A DNA stretch of 29,003 nucleotides, from the NCBI GenBank assembly GCA_900542495.1, contig UQNW01000030.1, forward strand, positions 1 to 29,003, in the 5' to 3' direction. The notes under the pieces were generated by a model, which did no database searches, was not told the origin of the DNA, and saw nothing but the letters and a program-made list of their open reading frames with translations. Positions 7,553-14,833 of this stretch are shown piece after piece. The translations under genes and the position numbers were made by a program. This DNA comes from an uncultured Roseburia sp. GTDB lineage: Bacteria > Bacillota > Clostridia > Lachnospirales > Lachnospiraceae. Position 1 is the first letter of the stretch, and the number at the start of each line of letters is the position of its first letter.

Positions 7553-8251
7553 ATGAACAGCTATAAAATTTTAGTCATTGAGGACGAGAAAAATATTTGC
7601 AATTTTATGAAAATGATATTGGAAACGGGAGGTTATCAGGCTTTGTTTGCCGGAAATGGAAAAAACGGACTATTAATGTTCTATTCGCATCATCCGGATC
7701 TTGTAATCTTAGACCTCGGGCTGCCGGATATGGACGGCATGGAAGTGATTGCGGAAATCCGGAAACAGGCTGAGACGCCAATTATCGTGCTATCTGCAAG
7801 GACAGCAGAGCAGGATAAGATCGAGGCGCTGGATCTTGGGGCAAATGATTATATCACAAAGCCGTTTGGAACAGGAGAACTTTTAGCGCGGGTGCGGGCG
7901 TCGCTTCGAATCAACCGTTTTCAGGGAGTGGAGCCAAAGTCTTTAAAACATTTCAGGCTATATGATCTTGAAATCAATTATGATGCAAGAAAAGTGACGA
8001 TCGCAGGGGAGGAAGTGCGGCTGACACAGACGGAATACAACATTGTGTCACTGCTCGCAACTTATGCAGGAAAGGTGCTGACCTATGCAGATATTATCAA
8101 AAAAATATGGGGTTACTCCGACAATGGAAGTGTGAAAAAGCTACAGGTCAATATGGCAAACATCCGGAAAAAGTTTGGCGAAACGCCAGGCGAGTACCGT
8201 TATATTTTAAATGAACTTGGGGTAGGATACCGCATGAATGATGAAGAATAA
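7553..8251 (+). CDS. KdpE-like OmpR/PhoB-family response regulator
   Basis: 232 residues. The receiver domain (about 4-120) has the acidic pair Glu10/Asp11, phospho-acceptor Asp54 (VILDLGLPDMDG), the conserved LSAR segment near 82 and the Lys of YITKPF near 104. A winged-helix Trans_reg_C domain (about 130-230) carries the KdpE-like ending of ANIRKKFGETPGEYRYI and GVGYRM. It is the partner of the upstream kinase and is co-transcribed with it. A strong terminator begins at its stop codon. The target genes cannot be seen from the window. Confidence 0.88.
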   Translation: MNSYKILVIEDEKNICNFMKMILETGGYQALFAGNGKNGLLMFYSHHPDLVILDLGLPDMDGMEVIAEIRKQAETPIIVLSARTAEQDKIEALDLGANDYITKPFGTGELLARVRASLRINRFQGVEPKSLKHFRLYDLEINYDARKVTIAGEEVRLTQTEYNIVSLLATYAGKVLTYADIIKKIWGYSDNGSVKKLQVNMANIRKKFGETPGEYRYILNELGVGYRMNDEE

Positions 8252-8326
8252 AAAACGCTTCGCAATTTTTACAGGCTGATGAATGTTTGTGGTACATCAG
8301 CTGTATGATTGCGAAGCGTTTTTTTA
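8251..8326. terminator. Long bidirectional intrinsic terminator
   Basis: A long stem pairs AAACGCTTCGCAA (8253-8265) with TTGCGAAGCGTTT (8309-8321), with an inner arm TACAG/CTGATG pairing with CATCAG/CTGTA. T-runs flank it on both strands, so it can end the two-component operon from the left and the small-protein genes from the right. Confidence 0.9.
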
Positions 8327-8333
8327 GAATTTA

Positions 8334-8477
8334 TCAGTCATATAACGGTGTTCCGTTTTTGATTTTACGCACGATTTTGACACCTAAGATCCAGAACATG
8401 GAGATGACAATGTAAAGTGTAGAAGCAAGACCGATCACTGATCCAAAAATTGCAAAAATAACTAAGCCGATATTCAT
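8334..8477 (-). CDS. 47-residue single-pass membrane protein
   Basis: The ATG at 8477 encodes 47 residues: a hydrophobic helix from about residue 4 to 32 (NIGLVIFAIFGSVIGLAST and onward), then a basic tail KIVRKIKNGTPLYD. It starts 6 bases after the stop of the 40-residue gene, and an AGAAGGG RBS lies within that gene's end, about 12 bases before the ATG. The well-formed hydrophobic/basic architecture and tight spacing argue for a real gene. I do not recognise the family. It ends just before the bidirectional terminator. Confidence 0.65.
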   Translation of the reverse strand: MNIGLVIFAIFGSVIGLASTLYIVISMFWILGVKIVRKIKNGTPLYD

Positions 8478-8483
8478 AATATG

Positions 8484-8606
8484 TTAATTCCCTTCTTTTT
8501 CATTTTTTTCATTTGGTTTTTCGTCGTGATTTTCAAACCACCACATAAAAATCCCAGCGCCGATAACGGCAGCAGTAAGAACTGCAAATAAAATATGTTC
8601 AACCAT
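8484..8606 (-). CDS. 40-residue single-pass membrane protein with acidic/basic tail
   Basis: The ATG at 8606 encodes 40 residues: MVEHILFAVLTAAVIGAGIF and MWWFE, then the charged tail ENHDEKPNEKNEKEGN. An AGAAAGG RBS lies 9 bases upstream. It is followed at once by the 47-residue membrane protein, so the two form a micro-operon. The size and layout recall small membrane subunits or regulators such as KdpF/CydX-type peptides, but there is no family match I can name. The neighbouring KdpDE-like pair makes a link tempting but unproved. Confidence 0.65.
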   Translation of the reverse strand: MVEHILFAVLTAAVIGAGIFMWWFENHDEKPNEKNEKEGN

Positions 8607-8621
8607 AAAACCATACCTTTC

Positions 8622-8650
8622 TGATACCTGCGCATTTTGGGCGCAGATAT
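8622..8650 (-). promoter_or_regulatory. Hairpin in the leader of the small membrane protein pair
   Basis: GATA-C-CTGCGC (8622-8632) pairs with GCGCAG-A-TATC (8640-8650), an 11-bp stem with a single mismatch and a 7-base loop. It sits about 16 bases upstream of the 40-aa gene. No T-run follows, so it is more likely an mRNA structure or processing site than a terminator. Confidence 0.4.
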
Positions 8651-8723
8651 CCTGAAACAAGATTTTTGCGTACCAAAATAAGACCGCCGATACGATATGC
8701 GGTAATCAGTAGGAAAATGTGGT

Positions 8724-9131
8724 TTAATTGTTTTTCTTGCCGTCCTTGTTATGAATATAACGAATGATGACATCCCTGCATGGCGTGTGATAAGCAAGAC
8801 TTAAGATACTGCATGCAAAAATGACAGGTAACATCTGGGAAAGAAGTTCAACAATAAGAAACAGACAGTTTAAGGCACGACTTGTGCGTGTTGTGATACG
8901 TCTGCCTTCCTGACGCAGATAAGCGTTCGCAGAGACCATGCGTTCTGAGGTCTCAGAGGAAAGCTGTTGCGAAATCTCCGAGAAATCGGAATTCTCATAT
9001 ACGCTGTCTGTGTGATGAATGATTCCATACATTAAAGAAGAATCTGCCTGGGTATTGCCATAGCACATTCCAAGGAGAAGCATGGCGAACATAAGTATAA
9101 AGCTGGTAAATTTCTGACGGATTGTCCGCAT
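8724..9131 (-). CDS. Unknown two-pass membrane protein, 135 aa
   Basis: 135 residues from the ATG at 9131, which has a strong RBS (AGGAGAAAGGAG). A hydrophobic segment lies at about 8-27 and may act as signal or anchor. Next comes a ~60-residue polar loop rich in Ser and Glu (IIHHTDSVYENSDF ...) and a second hydrophobic stretch at about 88-115, with a basic tail ending DGKKNN. The family is not recognised. A good sigma-A promoter lies at 9161-9189. It may head a transcription unit continuing into the 40- and 47-residue genes after a 117-base gap. Confidence 0.6.
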   Translation of the reverse strand: MRTIRQKFTSFILMFAMLLLGMCYGNTQADSSLMYGIIHHTDSVYENSDFSEISQQLSSETSERMVSANAYLRQEGRRITTRTSRALNCLFLIVELLSQMLPVIFACSILSLAYHTPCRDVIIRYIHNKDGKKNN

Positions 9132-9160
9132 GATGTTGTTTCTCCTTTCTCCTGATCGAA

Positions 9161-9189
9161 GTATAAAATCCATGACTATTTTACATCAA
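9161..9189 (-). promoter_or_regulatory. Sigma-A-like promoter of the 135-aa membrane protein gene
   Basis: On the minus strand, TTGATG (9184-9189), a 17-base spacer and TTATAC (9161-9166), about 24 bases ahead of the ATG's leader. Confidence 0.55.
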
Positions 9190-9224
9190 AAAAGAAAAGC
9201 AGACAATAGAGAAACATTATTTTT

Positions 9225-9866
9225 GTGATGACAGTGTGGGGAATCAAGTCGCGTCATGTGAAACGTGCATCCTACGTGATCCTTACACTGCTGGCGTTTT
9301 TTGAGTTTCCGATGCTCTATTATATTTATCAGACCGGAACGATCGTGTATATGATACTGGCGATGGTAGCAATCGCAACGTTTCTGCCGACATCATCAGT
9401 GGTACTTTTTGGCGGACTGGCTTTTGTGGCGGATATCGTGGCAGTACTGCTTGCATATTTTCATCCGATGAATGTGGAAAAAGTGACGAGCGAGAGCGCC
9501 TTAAGTTCTACGATCTGCTCGTTAGTGATCGTACTGTGCAGTGTGTTTACCATCACGATACTTTTGAATATGCAGCAGAACCTGCCGGAAGGTGGAATCG
9601 AAGTCCGTTTTGGTGGAGAGGAATTCATGCTGATCCTTCCGGATGTGTCGGAAGATGAGATTCGCCAGAGGTTAGCAAAAAGGCGTGCGGATTACAAGTT
9701 ATTTGGAAAGCAGAAAAAACAGACCGCTTTCACCTTTAGCTGTGGTGTCGAGAAATATACAGACAGCATGGATGTCTCGGATGTTTACAGACAGGCAGAT
9801 GAAAAGCTGTATCAGGCTAAAGAAAGAGGAAGAGACTGCGTTATTTTTGAAGCGATAAGAAGTTGA
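9225..9866 (+). pseudogene. Decayed membrane diguanylate cyclase lacking the first half of GGDEF
   Basis: 213 codons remain open. Residues 1-115 hold about four membrane segments ending in LLNMQQ. These run straight into RFGGEEFMLILPD (about 127-140) and the GGDEF-domain C-terminus (SCGVEKY, then VYRQADEKLYQAKERGRD). In an intact protein about 80-100 residues separate these parts: the linker, the DxLTGLxNR start, the DIDxFK metal-binding segment and NDxxGHxxGD. Their clean absence indicates an in-frame internal deletion. No RBS precedes the start, so the N-terminus may also be lost. A working cyclase is very unlikely. Confidence 0.75.
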
Positions 9867-9994
9867 TTCAGAACATTTTTACATGTATATGATAAAGTTT
9901 ATCAATTAGTGATGTTAGACTTGAGTAACCATGATATCCCGCTCTATAATTTGTATGAAGCGAAGGAAAAAGCAGAAAGCTTCGTAAAAAAAAA

Positions 9995-10027
9995 CAATGA
10001 CGAAAGCATAAAAAAAGAGCTTTCATT
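9995..10027 (+). promoter_or_regulatory. Leader hairpin before the DUF6110 gene
   Basis: CAATGA-cg-AAAGC pairs with GCTTTCATTG across an 11-base A-rich loop, giving a 10-bp stem with a 2-base bulge. It ends about 8 bases before the AGAAGGAGG ribosome binding site of the gene at 10051. A weaker CGAAG/CTTCG hairpin precedes it (about 9961-9984). This could tune translation or mRNA stability. Confidence 0.35.
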
Positions 10028-10050
10028 GTATACAGAAGGAGGAAATTATC

Positions 10051-10344
10051 ATGGTAGATTGGAAGAAAATTGCATTATTTGCAGGTGGTACATTATTCGG
10101 GACGGCTGGTGTTAAAGTTTTAGCCAGCGACGATGCAAAAAAAGTTTATACACAGTGCACAGCAGCAGTATTAAGAGCAAAGGACTGTGTAATGAAAACG
10201 GTAACAACTGTTCAGGAGAACGCTGGTGACATTTACGAGGATGCAAAAGCAATCAATGAAGAACGTGCAGCAGCAAAAGAGGCAGCAGTTGTTGAAGATG
10301 CAGAGGCAGCTGTAGAAGAAGCTGCCGAGCCAGCAGCAGAATAA
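10051..10344 (+). CDS. DUF6110 family membrane protein, partner of the P-type ATPase
   Basis: 97 residues. The N-terminal membrane helix has a Gly-rich packing pattern (KIALFAGGTLFGTAGVKVL). An amphipathic Lys/Ala segment with Asp-Asp-Ala-Lys, two Cys (about 36, 46) and VQENAGDIYEDAKAIN follows, then a very acidic Ala/Glu tail (VEDAEAAVEEAAEPAAE). A strong RBS (AGAAGGAGG) is present. In Clostridia this family commonly sits directly before a heavy-metal P-type ATPase, as here. The layout resembles mycobacterial PacL (DUF1490) proteins that partner Ctp metal ATPases. A metallochaperone or scaffold role is inferred. The acidic tail could bind metal. Confidence 0.75.
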   Translation: MVDWKKIALFAGGTLFGTAGVKVLASDDAKKVYTQCTAAVLRAKDCVMKTVTTVQENAGDIYEDAKAINEERAAAKEAAVVEDAEAAVEEAAEPAAE

Positions 10345-10363
10345 GAGTCGGATAGTAATAAGG

Positions 10364-10394
10364 GGCTGTCGCACGAGATGTGTGGCAGCCTTTT
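10364..10394 (+). terminator. Intergenic terminator/attenuator hairpin
   Basis: GGCTG-t-C-g-CAC pairs with GTG-t-G-g-CAGCC, followed by TTTT. It lies between the DUF6110 gene and the ATPase, so it may lower ATPase expression relative to the small partner by partial termination. Confidence 0.5.
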
Positions 10395-10424
10395 CCAACG
10401 ATTAAGTGGAAGGATGTAAGAAAG

Positions 10425-12500
10425 ATGAAATTTATCATAAAACACGAGACAAAGGGGAGAATGCGTATTCATGCAGTACAGAACCGCATGAGTTATGCGC
10501 AGGCAGATACGCTTCTTTATTTTTTACATAGTCAGAAAGAAGTTACTTTTGCAAAGGTATATGACCGGACCTGTGATGCGGTGATCTCCTATGTGGGAGA
10601 CCGGGAAACGATCATTGAACTGCTCCGTGGATTCCATTATGAGGAGGTAGAGGTTCCGACTGGGCTGATCGAGAATTCAGGGCGTGAGTTAAACAACACT
10701 TATCAGGAAAAACTGATCAGCAAGATTGTGTTTCATTATGCGAGACGCTGGATTCTTCCTTATCCAATCCGCATCTGTCTGACTTCAATCCGCGCCGTAA
10801 AGTATATCTGGAAAGGCCTGAAAACACTTGCAGCAGGTAAGATCGAGGTCCCGGTTCTGGATGCGACAGCGATCGGAGTTTCCGTGCTGCGGAGTGACTT
10901 TAACACGGCAGGTTCCATTATGTTCATGTTAGGAATCGGTGAATTGTTAGAAGAGTGGACACATAAAAAGTCTGTGGATGATCTGGCGCGGACGATGTCT
11001 TTGAATGTTGGAAAAGTATGGTTAGTCAGTGGTAACCAGGAAGTATTAGTTCCGACATCTGAAGTCAAAGCCGGAGACAGGATAGTCGTTCATATGGGCA
11101 ATATCATTCCATTTGACGGCGTGGTTGCAGAGGGAGAAGCTATGGTAAATCAGGCTTCTTTAACCGGAGAATCGGTTCCGGTCAGAAAAATGGCAGAGAG
11201 TACTGCATATGCAGGAACGGTTGTGGAAGAGGGCGAACTTACGATCCTTGTAAAAGAAGTTGGTGGATCCAGCCGTTTTGAGAAGATCGTTACAATGATT
11301 GAGGAGTCTGAAAAGTTAAAATCGGGCGCAGAGAGCAAAGCAGAGCATTTAGCAGATAAACTGGTGCCATACAGCCTTGGCGGCACAATCTTAACCTATC
11401 TTCTCACAAGAAATGTGACGAAAGCGTTATCCATTCTTATGGTAGATTACAGCTGTGCTTTAAAACTTGCCATGCCAATCTCTGTTTTATCTGCAATCCG
11501 GGAAGCAAGTCTTTATAATGTCACTGTAAAAGGTGGTAAATATTTAGAGGCAATCGCGGAGGCAGATACGATCGTATTCGACAAGACAGGTACATTGACC
11601 AAGGCAAAACCAACCGTCGTCGATGTTGTTTCCTTTAATGGAGAAAGTCCGGAAGAACTGCTTCGCATTGCAGCATGCTTAGAGGAACATTTTCCTCATT
11701 CCATGGCAAAAGCAGTGACAGATGCAGCAGTCCAGCAAAACTTAGAGCATGACGAAATGCACAGCAAAGTGGAATATATTGTTGCACATGGAATCGCTTC
11801 TACTATTAATGGAAAACGTGCAGTGATTGGAAGCGCACATTTTGTGTTTGAGGATGAAAACTGTGTGATTCCGGAGGGAGAGCAGGAGAAATTTGACCGT
11901 CTTCCGAAGGAATACTCTCATTTATATCTGGCAATTGAAGGAAAACTTGCAGCAGTCATCTGTATTGAAGATCCACTGCGTGAAGAGGCGTCGGCAGTTA
12001 TTCAGTCTTTGAAACGTGCCGGTTTATCCAAGGTTGTCATGATGACCGGAGACAGCGAACGTACTGCATCAGCCATTGCAAAACGTGTCGGTGTGGACGA
12101 ATATTACTCCGAAGTGCTGCCGGAAGATAAAGCAAGCTTTGTGGAGAAAGAAAAAGCTGCCGGAAGAAAAGTGATTATGATCGGTGACGGTATCAATGAC
12201 TCTCCGGCTTTGTCCGCAGCAGATGTCGGCATTGCAATCAGCGACGGAGCAGAGATCGCAAGGGAGATTGCAGATATCACCGTAAGTTCGGATGATCTGT
12301 ATCAGATCGTAACATTGAAGTTATTAAGCGACAGCCTGATGGAACGCATCAAAAAGAACTACCGCAGAATCGTAACTTTTAATTCCATGCTGATTGTGCT
12401 TGGAGTTGCAGGTGTGATCCAGCCGACTACATCAGCACTGCTCCATAACAGTTCTACTTTACTGATTGGACTGGAGAGTATGCAGAATTTGTTGGATTAA
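10425..12500 (+). CDS. Heavy-metal P1B-type ATPase with atypical SCAL motif
   Basis: 691 residues from the ATG at 10425 (AAGGA RBS upstream). The N-terminal ~75 residues look like an HMA_2-type domain (HETKGRMRIH) without a CxxC metal site. Membrane segments follow, with TGES (247-250) in the actuator domain, then the metal-site helix, DKTGTLT (phosphorylated Asp386), an HFPHSMA motif in the nucleotide domain, MTGDSE and GDGINDS (587-593). In the metal-site helix the usual CPC is replaced: the sequence is DYSCALKLAMP (Ser343-Cys344), so the first Cys and the Pro are absent. Metal specificity cannot be assigned. Probably a transition-metal exporter working with the DUF6110 protein. Confidence 0.9.
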   Translation: MKFIIKHETKGRMRIHAVQNRMSYAQADTLLYFLHSQKEVTFAKVYDRTCDAVISYVGDRETIIELLRGFHYEEVEVPTGLIENSGRELNNTYQEKLISKIVFHYARRWILPYPIRICLTSIRAVKYIWKGLKTLAAGKIEVPVLDATAIGVSVLRSDFNTAGSIMFMLGIGELLEEWTHKKSVDDLARTMSLNVGKVWLVSGNQEVLVPTSEVKAGDRIVVHMGNIIPFDGVVAEGEAMVNQASLTGESVPVRKMAESTAYAGTVVEEGELTILVKEVGGSSRFEKIVTMIEESEKLKSGAESKAEHLADKLVPYSLGGTILTYLLTRNVTKALSILMVDYSCALKLAMPISVLSAIREASLYNVTVKGGKYLEAIAEADTIVFDKTGTLTKAKPTVVDVVSFNGESPEELLRIAACLEEHFPHSMAKAVTDAAVQQNLEHDEMHSKVEYIVAHGIASTINGKRAVIGSAHFVFEDENCVIPEGEQEKFDRLPKEYSHLYLAIEGKLAAVICIEDPLREEASAVIQSLKRAGLSKVVMMTGDSERTASAIAKRVGVDEYYSEVLPEDKASFVEKEKAAGRKVIMIGDGINDSPALSAADVGIAISDGAEIAREIADITVSSDDLYQIVTLKLLSDSLMERIKKNYRRIVTFNSMLIVLGVAGVIQPTTSALLHNSSTLLIGLESMQNLLD

Positions 12501-12519
12501 AAAGATTGTAAGAAAAATC

Positions 12520-12594
12520 TTGACGTGAACTATACTTTTGGGGTTATCATATAGGAATAAAATGGATAGTTATAAAACTCAAGATGTGAGTTTT
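12520..12594 (+). promoter_or_regulatory. -35-like box and 11-bp palindrome before the DUF362 gene
   Basis: TTGACG lies at 12520-12525, with a loosely spaced TATCAT/CATATA downstream. AAAACTCA (12574-12581) and TGAGTTTT (12587-12594) form a perfect 8-bp stem with a 5-base loop, extendable by three pairs including one wobble. It could be an operator, or the terminator of the ATPase operon. Confidence 0.4.
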
Positions 12595-12626
12595 GTAATT
12601 ATCTGGAAAACAAGGAGAGAGCAATT

Positions 12627-13754
12627 ATGGAGAAATCAAAAGTATATTTTACAACATTTAAGGCAACTGGAAATGAGAATCTGCTTCAGAAACTTCATCG
12701 TCTGATGAAGACGGCTGGATTTGAAACCATTGATTTTAAAGATAAGTACGCAGCAATTAAAATTCACTTCGGAGAATATGGAAATCTTGCATTTTTACGT
12801 CCGAATTATGCGAGGGTTGTAGCAGATTATGTGAAGGAACTTGGCGGAAAGCCATTTTTGACAGACTGTAATACACTTTATGTAGGAAGCAGAAAGAATG
12901 CATTAGATCATCTGGAAACTGCATATGTGAATGGATTCTCACCATACCAGACAGGCTGTCATGTGCTGATCGCAGATGGTTTAAAGGGAACAGACGAGAC
13001 ACTTGTGCCGGTGAATGGTGAGTATGTCAAAGAGGCGAAGATCGGTTCTGCTATCATGGATGCAGATGTATTCATTTCCCTGACACATTTTAAAGGTCAT
13101 GAGATGGCTGGTTTCGGAGGAACGATTAAGAACATCGGTATGGGATGTGGTTCCAGAGCAGGAAAAATGGAGCAGCATTGTGAAGGAAAACCGAGTGTTG
13201 CAACGGAAAGCTGTGTTGGCTGTGGAGCATGCAGCAGAATCTGTGCACACGGAGCACCAATTATCACAGATCACAAAGCAAAAATTGACCACGACAAATG
13301 TGTTGGTTGTGGAAGATGTCTTGCAGTCTGTCCGAAAGATGCAATTTCAGCAGATTTTGCTGATTCCGTTGCAATGCTCAACTACAAGATGGCAGAGTAC
13401 AGCCTTGCAGTCTGTCAGAACAGACCATGTTTCCATGTGTCATTGATCTGTGATGTTTCACCAAACTGTGACTGCCATGCAGAGAATGATATTCCAATCA
13501 TTCCAAATATTGGTATGTTAGCTTCTTTTGACCCGGTTGCTTTGGACCAGGCGTGTGCTGACCTCTGCAATCAGGCAGCGCCAATTGAGAACAGCGTACT
13601 TGGAAAAAATATTGCGCATGCACAGGAACATCACGAAGATTGTGACCACGATCACTTCCATATGACACATCCGGATACGGAATGGAAGAGCTGTATCGCG
13701 CATGCAGTGAAAATTGGACTTGGTACAAATGAATATGAATTGGAAACTATCTAA
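12627..13754 (+). CDS. DUF362 domain protein with two [4Fe-4S] ferredoxin motifs
   Basis: 375 residues. The N-terminal DUF362 domain (about 1-185, with IKIHFGEYGN, TDCNTLY and SLTHFKGHEMAGFGGTIKN) leads into a 2[4Fe-4S] ferredoxin module: Cys196/199/202/206 and Cys225/228/231/235. A C-terminal region carries further Cys (DVSPNCDCHAEN) and a His-rich stretch (HEDCDHDHFHMTH). An AAGGAGAG RBS precedes the ATG. DUF362-ferredoxin proteins are widespread in anaerobes and are proposed redox or metallocluster proteins with no agreed reaction. The His/Cys-rich tail and the neighbouring metal ATPase suggest a metal link, by inference. Confidence 0.85.
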   Translation: MEKSKVYFTTFKATGNENLLQKLHRLMKTAGFETIDFKDKYAAIKIHFGEYGNLAFLRPNYARVVADYVKELGGKPFLTDCNTLYVGSRKNALDHLETAYVNGFSPYQTGCHVLIADGLKGTDETLVPVNGEYVKEAKIGSAIMDADVFISLTHFKGHEMAGFGGTIKNIGMGCGSRAGKMEQHCEGKPSVATESCVGCGACSRICAHGAPIITDHKAKIDHDKCVGCGRCLAVCPKDAISADFADSVAMLNYKMAEYSLAVCQNRPCFHVSLICDVSPNCDCHAENDIPIIPNIGMLASFDPVALDQACADLCNQAAPIENSVLGKNIAHAQEHHEDCDHDHFHMTHPDTEWKSCIAHAVKIGLGTNEYELETI

Positions 13755-14055
13755 CCGGAGTTTAACTTATGAACTGCCGCTTACAGGTGGTGGCTTTTGA
13801 AATCGCAATATCTGCTTTCTAAGGACCGGCCGCTCCCAAAATCCTGAAAACAAATCAGTTCTATTTTTTATTTATCCTAGATTGTGCAGCATGCAATCTC
13901 CCAGTTGTGAAAATCTGTCAATTCATGTTACGAGCGGCAGAACCCAAAGATGAAACTCCGGGAGGTGTGCCCTTATCATCGATGAATCACAAGACATTGA
14001 AAATGACTGCATTTAGTCGTTTCCTCCTTTATAGGCACTCATCCCATAACCGTGA

Positions 14056-14150
14056 GTTCCATAACGTAAATTGCAGATTTTGTGGTGCGGTTCATAGCGT
14101 AAATTGGGCATGTATAAGCGTCCTCTCACTAGTCATTCACAGCGTAAATG
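14056..14150. repeat. Three imperfect short direct repeats
   Basis: GTTCCATAACGTAAATTG (14056-14073), GTTCATAGCGTAAATTG (about 14090-14105) and ATTCACAGCGTAAATG (14135-14150) share the core ATARCGTAAAT. Spacings are uneven (about 33 and 45 bases), which argues against a CRISPR array. Confidence 0.5.
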
Positions 14151-14197
14151 AAAGAAAAACGGTACAGACAAATATGATTTCCTTTGTGAGCCATGGA

Positions 14198-14221
14198 GAT
14201 AAGACTCTTTAGAGGCTTATC
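14198..14221. other. Perfect nested hairpin
   Basis: GATAAG-a-CTCT-tt-AGAG-g-CTTATC forms a 10-bp stem interrupted by one opposed a/g pair. There is no T-run. Function unknown. Confidence 0.45.
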
Positions 14222-14297
14222 GGAATGCCCGGCGAACAGGAAATAGATTTCATCTTGTCAGACCTCTTTTTTTGCGTTAAATTAGAAAAAGTAAAGT

Positions 14298-14773
14298 ATG
14301 TCGGTAGGATTTCTGATGCGGAGCATGGGATTTTCATTTTTGTATCCGATGTTTATGAGTATGTTTATTTATGCGGGTTCGATGGAATTTGTCACGGCGA
14401 ATCTGCTGCTGTCAGCATTTAATCCGCTGTCAGCGTTCCTGTTGGCATTGATGGTGAATGCCAGACATCTTTTTTATGGGATCTCCATGTTGGATAAATA
14501 TCAAAATGTCGGATGGAAAAAGTTTTATCTGATTTATGGAATGTGTGATGAAACATTTTCCGTAAATTGTACGACAGAAGTACCGGAGGGTGTGGATAAA
14601 GGATGGTTTATGTTTTCTGTGCCGAAACAAAGTGCAGGGCAGGAGGAAACAGAAAATGGAATCACTGCAGTCGGGTGATGAAAAAGCAGATGAGAAAAAA
14701 GAGCATATTGCTCAGTATCGGCGGCGGAACTGTATTTTATATGCTGCTGGTGCAGTTTGTATTTTGCAAGTAA
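14298..14773 (+). pseudogene. azlC: azlC-azlD branched-chain amino acid exporter remnant
   Basis: Residues 1-106 of the frame starting at 14298 match the middle of AzlC (GFSFLYPMFMSMFIYAGSMEF, then NARHLFYGISMLDKY and CDETFS). The first ~25 residues and everything after KGWFMF, including several C-terminal membrane segments, are missing. A ribosome site (AGGAGG, 14641-14646) and ATGGAATCACTG at 14656 look like the old azlD start. The frame at 14678-14773 encodes KKQMRKKSILLSIGGGTVFY and MLLVQFVFCK, the typical C-terminus of AzlD. The two-gene exporter operon has therefore collapsed through internal deletions. Not functional. Confidence 0.8.
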
Positions 14774-14799
14774 CACAATAAAAGTGAGATAAAATCTGG

Positions 14800-14827
14800 T
14801 TGCTAAACCAGATGAAAGTGATATACT
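14800..14827 (+). promoter_or_regulatory. Module A promoter overlapped by palindromic operator
   Basis: TTGCTA (14800-14805), a 16-base spacer and TATACT (14822-14827). The -35 lies across the centre of the ATCTGGTT-N4-AACCAGAT palindrome, so a bound repressor would block RNA polymerase. Predicted start near 14834. Confidence 0.6.
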
Positions 14828-14833
14828 GAATGC

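Larger units (their letters stand above)
13755..14297. other. 543-base stretch without a convincing gene
   Basis: A weak hairpin (GCCGC ... GTGGC then TTTT, about 13782-13799) could end the DUF362 gene. An AGATTG/CAATCT hairpin lies at about 13885-13906. Three imperfect copies of a TAACGTAAATTG-like element occur at 14056-14150, and a hairpin lies at 14198-14221. An open frame at 13907-14212 has Cys/His-rich composition but no RBS and no family likeness; I read it as non-coding. The region looks like eroded sequence upstream of the azlC remnant. Confidence 0.5.

Noticed and set aside
8474..8797. 107-codon minus-strand frame over the small-protein region
   Set aside because: It overlaps the 40-aa gene in another frame and the end of the 135-aa gene. 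Its composition (Arg/Ser/Tyr mix, no domain) is not protein-like, while the smaller frames have good ribosome sites and clean membrane helices.
9909..10115. Open frame of 68 codons overlapping the DUF6110 start
   Set aside because: No ribosome site. It runs out of frame through the DUF6110 coding sequence and covers the hairpin leader.
14056..14150. Possible mini CRISPR array
   Set aside because: Repeats are only about 16 bp, imperfect and unevenly spaced, and no cas genes are present.
13907..14212. Open frame of 101 codons, Cys/His-rich
   Set aside because: No ribosome site, no recognisable fold, and it spans the short direct repeats; it looks like chance or eroded sequence.
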